Source: a virus
Reading direction: 5' to 3' (one strand)
Virus record (IMG/VR): IMGVR_UViG_3300042564_001469
Span: 1-64,000 of that record
DNA length: 64,000 nt
Part shown: positions 51,726 to 59,979 of the stretch, in pieces
How positions within the stretch are numbered: the stretch's first letter is position 1
How the letters are laid out: every line of letters begins with the position of its first letter
The notes under the pieces: generated by a model
Told to the model about the DNA's origin: nothing
Databases searched by the model: none
The model's input: only the letters and a program-made list of their open reading frames with translations
Translations under genes and position numbers: made by a program

Positions 51726-53555
51726 TTATCTCAATTCTCTCAAATCAAATGTACGAACACCATCAACAGTGATACGTGCATAGAAACGGTTGTTCACCAT
51801 CTTTTTCGCGTATCTTGTCATTATCCCTTTAATAGGTGTAAAGTTAAATGGATTGTACATTGTAGGTGTTAATTGTAGAGGAACGTACGGTGCATAGATG
51901 TAACCAGTGTCCAATAGAGAAGTACCTTTGTGACCAATCAAGATTTGATTTGGTGGGAAGTAAGGATCTCTATAAACTTGGTAACGACCTTGTAATGTAC
52001 CAACTCTCTCAATACCCATATTGAACTGGTCTTGCTCAGGTGAAGCATTAGATACGTGGAAGTATTCTAAGTCATCAAAAATTGCAGAAACCTCAGATGA
52101 AACAACAATCCAGTTAGCACCACCTCTCAAAGTAGATTTGTGGATTTGTGCTGACAATTGGTTGATTGCTGTAATCAAAGTTTGATTCCAGTCTTTTTGA
52201 GTGTAAGAAGTTGTTAAGTTCAATCTTCTCCATCCGTTGTAATCCCAACGTAAGTCCCAAGCAGCACCTTTACGTAAGTCACGTAAAATTTCACGGTCAA
52301 TTTCTGCGGCAACTTGTTCTGACAATAATGCTGTTAATTCAGCTTCAGCGTCAATATTATGGAATGCAGCAACGTCTTGTGCTAATTCTGGAGACCATTG
52401 TGCTCTCAATTTTCTTTCAGTTACAGAAACAGTTACTGATTCTAAATCAAAAGAAACTTCACCAATTTGGTCTTCAAATTCCAAGTTTTTATATCTTCTA
52501 AATACAGCTGTGAATGAATCACCAGATGCAATAGCATCAATTGTTGTACCGGTGTAACCATCTAATGAGTCAGCACCACAATCAAAACATGCTGGGCAAG
52601 AAAGATCAACTTCTAAATAGATACAACCAGTTGCATCACAGATATCGTAATATGAACCACCATTTCCTGTTGAAGGGAATGAAGTTTGTGTTCTTTCACC
52701 ATATTTAACAATACCTTTACCATATTGTTGTGTAACAACTCTAAATAGTAATGGTGTTCCAGCAGGAACTTTACAAGGTGAATCAGCGTTAACCACTAAA
52801 CCACTATCTGCAATAATTTTAAGATCTGACAAGAAAGTTTCAGTATCCATTTCATTACCATCAGGACCGATTAATTTACCAGCACCAGAATTTGCAAAAC
52901 CACATAAAGAAACAATAACTTTTCTTGTGTTACCTGTGTAACCAGAGAAATTATTACCAGCGTTAACTAATTCACTACCTGACCAACGTTGTACAGTAGT
53001 ACCTTCTGTTACAGCTGTCCATTGACCTTTTGAATAGTCAAACAATCCTGGAGGATCCAAACCAGCCTCACCACCTTCATAAAATAAATCATAAAGATTT
53101 TTAGCGTACGGTGTGCCTTGAGATGAACCTGGGTAACCAGCGTCTTTCTCAGTAGCGTTAGAGTTTGGTGCTCCATATGGTGCGAAATGTTCACCACCAT
53201 TAGCGGTTAAATTGTTATATCCTTGGATACGAGGTACGAAGAAAAACAATTTACCGATTGGTAAATTCATCGCTTGTACTGATACGATGTCATTTGCTAA
53301 CAATTTAGAGAAAACTCGTCTTACGATAGGAAATACAACTGTTTCAAAAGCTCCGTTAGAACCTTCACCTGTTGCTTCGTTAATCAAAAAAGACGCTTGG
53401 TTTTCATACAACTGCGCTACATTTTCTTTTTGGTGACCTTTAAGGCCTTCTAGGAATCCTAATTTATCCCATTTGTTAATTGTGTCTTCTTTGATAACTT
53501 TAAGGTGTTTTAACCCGATGTTACCTACAAGACCTGATTCTAATAATGCTCCCAT
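51726..53555 (-). CDS. Major capsid protein, T4 gp23-like
   Basis: 609 residues, slightly longer than T4 gp23. The conserved N-terminal motif KENVAQLYENQASFLINEAT at about 42-61, then VVFPIVRRVFSKLLANDIVS, VQAMNLPIGKLFFFVPRI. SVTVSVTERKLRAQWSPELA, QDVAAFHNIDAEAELTALLS and the end ITVDGVRTFDLREL fit the family. Forms the head shell after cleavage by the prohead protease. Sits directly after the scaffold-like gene as in T4. Terminator follows the stop. Confidence 0.95.
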   Translation of the reverse strand: MGALLESGLVGNIGLKHLKVIKEDTINKWDKLGFLEGLKGHQKENVAQLYENQASFLINEATGEGSNGAFETVVFPIVRRVFSKLLANDIVSVQAMNLPIGKLFFFVPRIQGYNNLTANGGEHFAPYGAPNSNATEKDAGYPGSSQGTPYAKNLYDLFYEGGEAGLDPPGLFDYSKGQWTAVTEGTTVQRWSGSELVNAGNNFSGYTGNTRKVIVSLCGFANSGAGKLIGPDGNEMDTETFLSDLKIIADSGLVVNADSPCKVPAGTPLLFRVVTQQYGKGIVKYGERTQTSFPSTGNGGSYYDICDATGCIYLEVDLSCPACFDCGADSLDGYTGTTIDAIASGDSFTAVFRRYKNLEFEDQIGEVSFDLESVTVSVTERKLRAQWSPELAQDVAAFHNIDAEAELTALLSEQVAAEIDREILRDLRKGAAWDLRWDYNGWRRLNLTTSYTQKDWNQTLITAINQLSAQIHKSTLRGGANWIVVSSEVSAIFDDLEYFHVSNASPEQDQFNMGIERVGTLQGRYQVYRDPYFPPNQILIGHKGTSLLDTGYIYAPYVPLQLTPTMYNPFNFTPIKGIMTRYAKKMVNNRFYARITVDGVRTFDLRELR

Positions 53556-53595
53556 TTTTATTTTTTTTTAGTTTTATTTTTGGTTTATTATACAA

Positions 53596-53602
53596 ATAAA
53601 TA
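53596..53602 (-). promoter_or_regulatory. TATTTAT promoter-like motif for the major capsid gene
   Basis: Sense sequence GAAGTATTTATTTGTATAAT; core 40 nt before the ATG at 53555. Confidence 0.55.
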
Positions 53603-53621
53603 CTTCTATTTGTTAAAAAGT

Positions 53622-55127
53622 TTATTTTATTTTTGACATTAAGTCTTTCATTCTCAAAAATTGAGGATTTTCATATGTTTTTGACTCAATTAAATTAACG
53701 GCAGATCCAGATGAAACTGTTTTATTTACCGTTCTATCAATTGATTCATTAATTGAAGTACTCTCATTTATTGAACTAGATGATACTTCATCTTTAATAA
53801 TTCTGTAAAGATTTTTTGATTCTTTTAAAGTTTCAACATTGTCAAATCTTCGTAAGATGTTTATCTTTTCTTGTTTTGTTGTTGAGTGTTCAGTAAACAA
53901 TCTTGTTGCATACGCTAAATTTGAATTAAATACAGCAACTTCGTCTAATTTAGTTCTAAATAAGTGTAATGCTTTTCTGTATTCTTCATTTTTAGTACGT
54001 AACATCTCAACTTCTTCTTTGATTTGTTTTGGTGCGGCCATTAAACCACTCTTAACTTTTCTATCAATTGATTTTACAAATCTTGATGCTTCCTTTGCTT
54101 CAACTTTTTTTGGTTTAACTTTAAATTCACCATCAAGGTTTTCACCATCTTTATATGTGAATTTCGCTTTACCAGTACCTTCGGCTTTTTCTTTTTTACC
54201 ACCGAATGCTTCTTTTCTTTTTTCGCTGAAACCACCTTGAGTATTTGATTTAAAGTCAACTTTTTTTACTTTACCAACAAGACCTTTAGGTTTGAAGTTT
54301 TTAGTTTCTAACATAAACTCGTCTTCTTCGCTATCCATTTCATCTTCTTCTTCTAACTCAAAATCCATTTCGTCTTCTTCTTCATCATCCATTTCAATTT
54401 CATAGATAGTTTCAAAATCCATTTCTTCTTCATCTTCTTCATCTTCTTCTTCATTAAATTTTGAAAAATCAAAATCCATTTCATCTTCTTCCTCATCTTC
54501 GTCGTTAAATTTTGAAAAATCAAAATCTTTGTCCCAATTTTTATCGGCACCACTCAAGAAGTCTTCATCTTCCATTTCAGAAAGTTCATCATCGTGGAAC
54601 ATTTCTTCTAATTCGTCATATTCTAACATATCTGTTACTTCTTCTTCTTCTTCTTCGTTTATTTTAATCATGTATTCATTGTCACCATCATTTAATGATA
54701 TTATATTATCGTTTTTTGTAACAACAATACCATCACTATCACTCATAGCTTTAAATACTTTTAGAACTTCCGCGTCTGATGCACCAGTCATATCGATTGT
54801 TTCATCATCCATAGAAAATTCGTCAACACCACTAGTCTCATCATCAAAACCAATCATTTCAACATCATCCATTTCTTCACCATCCATGTCAATATCTTCC
54901 ATGTCTTCGTCATCCATTTCAGTGTCATCAATCACTGTTTCTTCATCATCAACATCAAGTGTTTCTGGGTCTTCAATCTCGTCTTGTTCTTTAAGAGATT
55001 CTTTTACTAATGAACTGATTTCTTCCTTCATCGTTGAAGCAAGTATTCCTTGTGCATTCTTATTGATCGCGTCTTCCACATTTTTAATTTGGATCAAAGC
55101 GTCTTCTACTGTCGATTTTTTATTCAT
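53622..55127 (-). CDS. Prohead scaffold/core protein, gp22-like
   Basis: 501 residues. Middle 40-280 is extremely acidic (DDEETVIDDTEMDDEDMEDI, EEDEEDEEEMDFETIYEIEM). C-terminal 200 residues are Lys-rich helices (KVEAKEASRFVKSIDRKVKS, GLMAAPKQIKEEVEMLRTK), ending LRMKDLMSKIK. Charged, helical, with N-terminal helix. Position between protease and major capsid protein equals T4 gene 22, and composition fits a scaffolding core that is cleaved. Sequence similarity to gp22 itself is not obvious. Promoter-like motif 20 nt upstream. Confidence 0.7.
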   Translation of the reverse strand: MNKKSTVEDALIQIKNVEDAINKNAQGILASTMKEEISSLVKESLKEQDEIEDPETLDVDDEETVIDDTEMDDEDMEDIDMDGEEMDDVEMIGFDDETSGVDEFSMDDETIDMTGASDAEVLKVFKAMSDSDGIVVTKNDNIISLNDGDNEYMIKINEEEEEEVTDMLEYDELEEMFHDDELSEMEDEDFLSGADKNWDKDFDFSKFNDEDEEEDEMDFDFSKFNEEEDEEDEEEMDFETIYEIEMDDEEEDEMDFELEEEDEMDSEEDEFMLETKNFKPKGLVGKVKKVDFKSNTQGGFSEKRKEAFGGKKEKAEGTGKAKFTYKDGENLDGEFKVKPKKVEAKEASRFVKSIDRKVKSGLMAAPKQIKEEVEMLRTKNEEYRKALHLFRTKLDEVAVFNSNLAYATRLFTEHSTTKQEKINILRRFDNVETLKESKNLYRIIKDEVSSSSINESTSINESIDRTVNKTVSSGSAVNLIESKTYENPQFLRMKDLMSKIK

Positions 55128-55147
55128 TTATCGTTTTATATTTGTTT

Positions 55148-55154
55148 ATAAATA
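55148..55154 (-). promoter_or_regulatory. TATTTAT promoter-like motif for the scaffold gene
   Basis: Sense sequence AACATATTTATAAACAAATA; core 20 nt before the ATG at 55127. Confidence 0.5.
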
Positions 55155-55187
55155 TGTTATGTTTTGAAAAAAATCGTTTTTACACAT

Positions 55188-55223
55188 AAAAAAAGGAGAA
55201 TATTATAAAATACTCTCCTTTTT
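55188..55223 (-). terminator. Intrinsic terminator after the DUF4494 gene
   Basis: Minus-strand GGAGAGTATT/AATATTCTCC around TTAT, followed by seven T. Confidence 0.85.
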
Positions 55224-55244
55224 AATCATTTTTTGATAAATTCG

Positions 55245-55460
55245 TTATTCAATAACTTCATCAATCTTACTTTCTGTTATCGCAGTAATGCGCCAATCAA
55301 ATGAATATGTTTCATAGATTTTTGTAATTTTAGCCTCAACATCGGTTGGTGAATACGCCAAGACCAATTTTTCCTCTTTAACTTTTTTTACTCTACCAGA
55401 TTCGTTATCAACAGAATCAGACGCGATTTTCGCCACAAAATATTTTTCTCCTTGTTCCAT
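55245..55460 (-). CDS. DUF4494-like small phage protein
   Basis: 71 residues. KYFVAKIASDSVDNESGRVK, KVKEEKLVLAYSPTDVEAKI and ITAITESKID follow the DUF4494 pattern (VK..V....E.G.EKKVKExYLVxA.SxTEAEA.I). The family is common in Bacteroidota phages; function unknown. Sits between protease and scaffold genes, terminator after it. Confidence 0.75.
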   Translation of the reverse strand: MEQGEKYFVAKIASDSVDNESGRVKKVKEEKLVLAYSPTDVEAKITKIYETYSFDWRITAITESKIDEVIE

Positions 55461-55499
55461 AATTAATTATTTTTTTTTATAATAATAAATTAAATATTT

Positions 55500-56225
55500 T
55501 TATTTATCAAGGAACGAAGACAATCTATTCATTAAATTTTTTGTTTTATCCAAACTATTTGACTCCATACCAGATAAACGAACATCTTTCATCTTATTTT
55601 CTTCATCTAAACTTTCTTCAAATTTATGACGATCCTCTTTATTTAAAAATAAATAAGCACCAGGTGTTGATGGTGATGAAACCAAGTCAAAACAAATTAA
55701 TTCAAAATCGTCTTGAACTTCATTTTGTTCGCCAACTTTTTTTAAGGATCCGACACCACGAGATGAAATACCCAAAGTAACACCTTGTCTTAAATAATTG
55801 GCCGCCATATCACCTTTTGTTGAAACAATACCTCTCTCGTGAAAACCAGGACTTGTTAATAATTTTAATTTTCCAATTAATACAGGCCCATCCCACCAAA
55901 TTTCAGTAATCATATGTGAAACTCTATCAAGATCTATTAATGATGATTCTGGGTGATTTAGTTCTGATAACGCAATACCCTTCTCAATCATTTTTTTATA
56001 ATTGTCGGCTTCACGTTTTAATATTTTTTCGGGGTATATACGACCATTTCTATTTGGTGTGTTATATTTCTGTAGTACGGCGTAAAATTCAAAAGGTTTT
56101 GAATGATCTAAAGTGTTTGTAGATTCCATTATAAATCTATTGTTTTCACTTTTTGGGTTTATATAACCAGCGTCATACTCAACAAGAATTCCCTTCCCTA
56201 TTTCATTTGGTCCTAATATCTTCAT
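55500..56225 (-). CDS. Prohead core protease, gp21-like
   Basis: 241 residues. Catalytic elements: ALSELNHPESS with His91, LGISSRGVGSL with Ser154 or Ser155, FDLVSSPSTPGA with Asp180, the layout of T4 gp21 (S80-type serine protease). Cleaves scaffold and capsid proteins during maturation. Flanked by portal-side and capsid-side genes in T4-like order. Promoter-like motif 14 nt upstream. Confidence 0.9.
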   Translation of the reverse strand: MKILGPNEIGKGILVEYDAGYINPKSENNRFIMESTNTLDHSKPFEFYAVLQKYNTPNRNGRIYPEKILKREADNYKKMIEKGIALSELNHPESSLIDLDRVSHMITEIWWDGPVLIGKLKLLTSPGFHERGIVSTKGDMAANYLRQGVTLGISSRGVGSLKKVGEQNEVQDDFELICFDLVSSPSTPGAYLFLNKEDRHKFEESLDEENKMKDVRLSGMESNSLDKTKNLMNRLSSFLDK

Positions 56226-56239
56226 TTTAAATTTTTTAT

Positions 56240-56246
56240 ATAAATA
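56240..56246 (-). promoter_or_regulatory. TATTTAT promoter-like motif for the protease gene
   Basis: Sense sequence CTTGATATTTATATAAAAAA; core 14 nt before the ATG at 56225, one base after the previous stop codon. Confidence 0.6.
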
Positions 56247-56714
56247 TCAAGATAATTCGGTTTTTACTTTTGTTGGTTTAATATTTCCGTTTTTGGTTAA
56301 GTAACATTTAAAATACTGATTGTCTGTTAATACTTCACCGTAAACATCTTTAACGAATTTTTTTATTATTTTTTTTAGTTTTGGTGATTTAAAATCAATA
56401 GGATCGTTGACAAATAATGTTGTTTCTAAATTTAAAAAAGATTTCTTTTTCAGTTGTATACCACTCATTCTTAAATCTAAATCCACGATAAATTTTTCAT
56501 CAAATATTGTTTTATCAATATTATTATATACCGAGTGTTTAAATGACCGATTCATATTTAACACAATACGATTCCAGTTCTCACTGTCTATTTTGGGTTC
56601 AACCCAAGTTTGTAAATTGATGTAAATTGTTTTTAACTCTTTGGAATCTACAGTACCGAATTGTACCTTACAACTCCTAAAACCTGTTAATTTTACGTTT
56701 TTACCTTTTTTCAT
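56247..56714 (-). CDS. Hypothetical protein in head cluster
   Basis: 155 residues. Basic: KLTGFRSCKVQFGTVDSKEL, KTIYINLQTWVEPKIDSENW, NIDKTIFDEKFIVDLDLRMS, KSFLNLETTLFVNDPIDFKS. Beta-rich with a basic end. No family recognised. T4 places gp67/gp68 near here, but length and composition do not match. Next to a partial gene duplication at 56811-56912. Confidence 0.6.
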   Translation of the reverse strand: MKKGKNVKLTGFRSCKVQFGTVDSKELKTIYINLQTWVEPKIDSENWNRIVLNMNRSFKHSVYNNIDKTIFDEKFIVDLDLRMSGIQLKKKSFLNLETTLFVNDPIDFKSPKLKKIIKKFVKDVYGEVLTDNQYFKCYLTKNGNIKPTKVKTELS

Positions 56715-56810
56715 AAATGTTCTTCATACTAATTGTTTATTTTACTTAATTTTACATAATTTTTAACTATATATCAAATAAAATAAGAATATGTTGATCA
56801 TTAATGTTAA

Positions 56811-56848
56811 GTGATGTGACTCCCCTTAAATTGTAGACCTCATCCAAC
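56811..56848 (-). repeat. Degenerate direct repeat, distal copy
   Basis: About 38 bp similar to 56875-56912 with few differences; a frame-shifted duplicate of the C-terminal codons of the 148-residue gene (LDEVYNLRGVTSLN). Confidence 0.75.
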
Positions 56849-57286
56849 ACGGTAGTTCAAATACCAGTCATTTAGTGGTGTGATTCCCCTTAAATTATAG
56901 GTCTCATCTAACCAAATCTCTGTAAGTTCCTTAATTTCAGTAAGTTTAAGTCCAAATTTATTTTCTAAAACTGACCAAATATCATCATAATTAATAAAAA
57001 CGTAGTCATTTTTTCTATCGTAAATCATTAAATTATGACCTTTTTTATAACGATATAACATAAAGGAAGGGTTTTCTTCACTCTGAACAACATCCAAATC
57101 ATTAAATAAGTTTAAGAAATCCATCGGTTCTTTAATACCAAAAATTTTAAATAAATTATCCAAGGATCTAACAACTCTTACGGTTGATTCAAAATCAACC
57201 TTTTTGATTAAACCCTTTAATTTTTCTTTTAAAGAAATATTTTCTTTAATTAACTTGTATTGATTTTCGGTTATTATTATTTTCAT
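56840..57286 (-). CDS. Hypothetical protein in head cluster
   Basis: 148 residues. Helical N-terminus (MKIIITENQYKLIKENISLK), then LFKIFGIKEPMDFLNLFNDL, a beta stretch (RYKKGHNLMIYDRKNDYVFI) and EIWLDETYNLRGITPLNDWY. The starting pattern (ITENQYKLIKE) is common in T4-like phages of marine and Bacteroidota hosts. No function known. A duplicated copy of its 3' coding end continues past its stop. Confidence 0.6.
   Translation of the reverse strand: MKIIITENQYKLIKENISLKEKLKGLIKKVDFESTVRVVRSLDNLFKIFGIKEPMDFLNLFNDLDVVQSEENPSFMLYRYKKGHNLMIYDRKNDYVFINYDDIWSVLENKFGLKLTEIKELTEIWLDETYNLRGITPLNDWYLNYRVG
56875..56912 (-). repeat. Degenerate direct repeat, proximal copy
   Basis: The in-frame copy that codes LDETYNLRGITPLN in the 148-residue gene. 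Confidence 0.75.
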
Positions 57287-57289
57287 AAA

Positions 57290-58006
57290 TTATAAATCTT
57301 TATCTAATTCTCGTAGTTTTAGATATGTTATTTTATCAAAATTTTCTGATTGTATTTTTTCTGTCGTCTCAACAATCTTAGTGATAATTTCCGAATCTGT
57401 CTCATTAACCTTTAATTCTGTTAATTTTTCAAGAACATTTTCTTTTAAAATTTCATATTTTAATTGTAACTTATCATCAGATTCTTTTAGAATATTTTTA
57501 ACTTTTAATTGGTCAGATTCACTTAATGTTTTTAAATAATCACCAATTGTTTTATTAGCAATATTAACCAAATCGTTTAATTCTACACTTTCTGATACAA
57601 CCAACTCTTTTGGTAATTGTTGTAATGTCTCAACGATACTATGTTTAGATTTAATTTTTTCTTCTAAAAGTGTGATATTATCTGAAAATAGATTATCAAT
57701 ATCTGAATAATTATTAGTTACTACAACTGGTTTTAACCACTCGTTCAATTCTAACCAATTTTGTTTTGTAATATTATTTATTGTGTTACTATAAATAATA
57801 AGACTTTCATTAATAAAGTTTTCGGCAAGTTGTTTATCTAACCCTTTATTTTGTGACAACTCGTCATATAAATAATAAAGTTTCTTTACATTTTTATCTT
57901 TAAGGACTAACTCCTCAAAAACAAAAAGTTGATCTTTAAATTTATTATTTGAATAACTTTCAACAAATAATTTTTCAATTTTACTTTTAATTATACCGAA
58001 TTTCAT
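57290..58006 (-). CDS. Helical hypothetical protein next to portal
   Basis: About 238 residues from ATG 58006 (MKFGIIKSKIEKLFVESYSN); an upstream ATG at 58033 would overlap the portal gene and its promoter. Nearly all helix, with Leu, Lys, Glu: VKKLYYLYDELSQNKGLDKQ, LKPVVVTNNYSDIDNLF, LSESDQLKVKNILKESDDKL. Its position beside portal suits a head-assembly helper. No family recognised. Confidence 0.6.
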   Translation of the reverse strand: MKFGIIKSKIEKLFVESYSNNKFKDQLFVFEELVLKDKNVKKLYYLYDELSQNKGLDKQLAENFINESLIIYSNTINNITKQNWLELNEWLKPVVVTNNYSDIDNLFSDNITLLEEKIKSKHSIVETLQQLPKELVVSESVELNDLVNIANKTIGDYLKTLSESDQLKVKNILKESDDKLQLKYEILKENVLEKLTELKVNETDSEIITKIVETTEKIQSENFDKITYLKLRELDKDL

Positions 58007-58022
58007 TTTAAATAGTTTTAAT

Positions 58023-58029
58023 ATAAATA
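58023..58029 (-). promoter_or_regulatory. TATTTAT promoter-like motif
   Basis: Sense sequence GTTGATATTTATATTAAAAC; core 16 nt before the ATG at 58006; abuts the portal stop. Confidence 0.55.
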
Positions 58030-59850
58030 TCAACCATTTAGTAATTTGTCCAATTCTTTTTCAATTAATCCTAATGAATTACGTCCTTTAGATAAATCAA
58101 TGAAATCATCCTCTTCTAAATTACTACTTTCAACTAATATATCATAATTTGATTTCTCAACACTATCCATCAAAGGTGCCTCACCCCCACTTGGTGGCGG
58201 TGGTGGCATTTCACCCATTCCTCCTTCTGCTGGTGGCGGTGGTGGCGGCGCTCCTCCTTCTGCTGGTGGAGTTGTTGTATCACCCGTTGTTGTTTTGTAT
58301 AATTTATCAACATTATCAAACATACCTGTATGTGTAATAATTGTTGGTGTATTCGTTAATTCAGCAGCAACAGCACGTTCTAATCTAATTTGTTGGATTT
58401 CAAGTTTAATATCTTCATCAGAAAATCCAAAGATGTGTTTTTTAGCCCAAGTTGCTGAGGTTGGTTGTAATGTGTTTGGTATTTCAGTAACTAAATCTTT
58501 ATATAGTAAAACTTTTTCTTTCCATACTGACACCATTAATAAATCCGCTTGTTTTGATGGGTTTGTTAATCCTAATGTGAAGTTATTTAACTCGTCTTCA
58601 AATCCTAGTATAAATAAATGGATAATTGCAATTTTATTTAATTCGGCAATCATACTTTTTTGGATTTTATTGATTGTTCTAGCAAATCTAATATCCATTA
58701 AAGATAAGTTATCACCACTACCAACAGGTTCTTCAAAACCTAAAAATGCTTTTGGTATTCTTAGTGCTGTAAGTAATTTCTTTTGTATATACTCAATATC
58801 CGCGATTTCTGATAGGTTTTGAGCACCAGGTAAGGTTTCAATCGGCATGGTTTGTCCTGGATCTCGTACTGGAATAAAATAATCTTGATCAACCGCCATT
58901 TGATTGTATCTCATATCAACATTACCGGTTTTACTATCAACAACTTGGTCTCGTTTGAATTTATTCGCAACACGTTGTACGTAAGGTTCAACGTCCTTAT
59001 CGTCCATATTTCCAACAAATACTTTAAATACTCTTCGTTCTGGTGCTCGTGACGTTCTGTAAATTAACATCGCGTCTTCCGCTAATACTAACTGTTTCCA
59101 AACACGACGTGCTTTCTCTAACATTGATGTACCATAAGGTAATTTTCTATCATCACCAAGTAGTCTAAAATGTGCCATTTCCCACGTATTAAACTCCATA
59201 TCTTTGGTTTTCCAGACAAACCTTAACCCTTTACTGTTTACATCGGATGGGGTGGGGGAACTAACAACAGCGTTCATTGTTCTTACCGACATTCCTCTCT
59301 CTAATCGTTCAATCTCAATATTAGGTAGTTGTAAACAACCAGTAATCCCTTTTTCTTCGTCTAATTTTAGGTATACGAAATTATCGCCATACTTGCATGT
59401 GTTTCTAATCCACATTGGTAGATTGATATTAATGTCTAAAATGTTATTAAATAAATCGGCCAAAATTGATTTAATTCTTTTTGATTCAGAATATATCTGT
59501 AACACATAACCATCTTGATTTGGTGTTGTTGATTCTTCTGAATAAATGTCTAATGCTGTTGATATTTCCGGAGTAAATTCCATCGATTCGTAATCATAAA
59601 AAGCGGCAATTCTATTTGGTTCATAATATATCGCTTGGGCGTATAAGTTGTTTTCTATTTTTTGCCATTGATTACTTAAAAATAAACTTTGTTGATATTC
59701 TAATTTTTCTTTATCGTATTGTGCTTTATCTGTTGTTTTTAATAAAACATTTTTATCCAATGTCACTGACGCTTGATCCATACCCAAAAGAGAGTTTGGT
59801 CCAAATGTTTTGGACAATTTTTGCCATATCGTTAGATTTTGTTTTTCCAT
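58030..59850 (-). CDS. Portal protein, T4 gp20-like
   Basis: 606 residues. Motifs: AAFYDYESMEFTPEISTALD, KAFLGFEEPVGSGDNLSLMD, IRFARTINKIQKSMIAELNK and FTLGLTNPSKQADLLMVSVW match gp20-type portals, as does KYGDNFVYLKLDEEKGITGC. The C-terminal 60 residues include poly-Pro/Gly stretches (GAPPPPPPAEGG) not usual for T4. Forms the dodecameric portal ring at the head vertex. Adjacent to capsid genes in expected order. Promoter-like motif 29 nt upstream. Confidence 0.9.
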   Translation of the reverse strand: MEKQNLTIWQKLSKTFGPNSLLGMDQASVTLDKNVLLKTTDKAQYDKEKLEYQQSLFLSNQWQKIENNLYAQAIYYEPNRIAAFYDYESMEFTPEISTALDIYSEESTTPNQDGYVLQIYSESKRIKSILADLFNNILDININLPMWIRNTCKYGDNFVYLKLDEEKGITGCLQLPNIEIERLERGMSVRTMNAVVSSPTPSDVNSKGLRFVWKTKDMEFNTWEMAHFRLLGDDRKLPYGTSMLEKARRVWKQLVLAEDAMLIYRTSRAPERRVFKVFVGNMDDKDVEPYVQRVANKFKRDQVVDSKTGNVDMRYNQMAVDQDYFIPVRDPGQTMPIETLPGAQNLSEIADIEYIQKKLLTALRIPKAFLGFEEPVGSGDNLSLMDIRFARTINKIQKSMIAELNKIAIIHLFILGFEDELNNFTLGLTNPSKQADLLMVSVWKEKVLLYKDLVTEIPNTLQPTSATWAKKHIFGFSDEDIKLEIQQIRLERAVAAELTNTPTIITHTGMFDNVDKLYKTTTGDTTTPPAEGGAPPPPPPAEGGMGEMPPPPPSGGEAPLMDSVEKSNYDILVESSNLEEDDFIDLSKGRNSLGLIEKELDKLLNG

Positions 59851-59879
59851 ATTATAAGTTTAATAATAGTTTTTTATTA

Positions 59880-59886
59880 ATAAATA
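59880..59886 (-). promoter_or_regulatory. TATTTAT promoter-like motif for the portal gene
   Basis: Sense sequence CAAATATTTATTAATAAAAA; core 29 nt before the ATG at 59850. Confidence 0.5.
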
Positions 59887-59906
59887 TTTGAAACATTGGA
59901 ATAAAT

Positions 59907-59940
59907 AAAAACCGAAGGATTATTCACATCTTTCGGTTTT
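59907..59940 (-). terminator. Intrinsic terminator after the DGR-like fiber gene
   Basis: Minus strand AAAACCGAAAGAT pairs with ATCCTTCGGTTTT around GTGAATA, 13 pairs with one G-U, then T-run. Confidence 0.85.
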
Positions 59941-59979
59941 TGTTGTTTTATAGTTAAATTTAATGTTTTATGGTTAAAA

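Noticed and set aside
54529-55167. Ser-rich plus-strand open frame opposite the acidic scaffold gene
   Set aside because: Complement of Asp/Glu codons gives Ser/Phe strings; composition artefact.
57000-57290. Region 56840-58006 as T4 gp67/gp68 homologues
   Set aside because: Lengths and sequences do not match; only position is similar.
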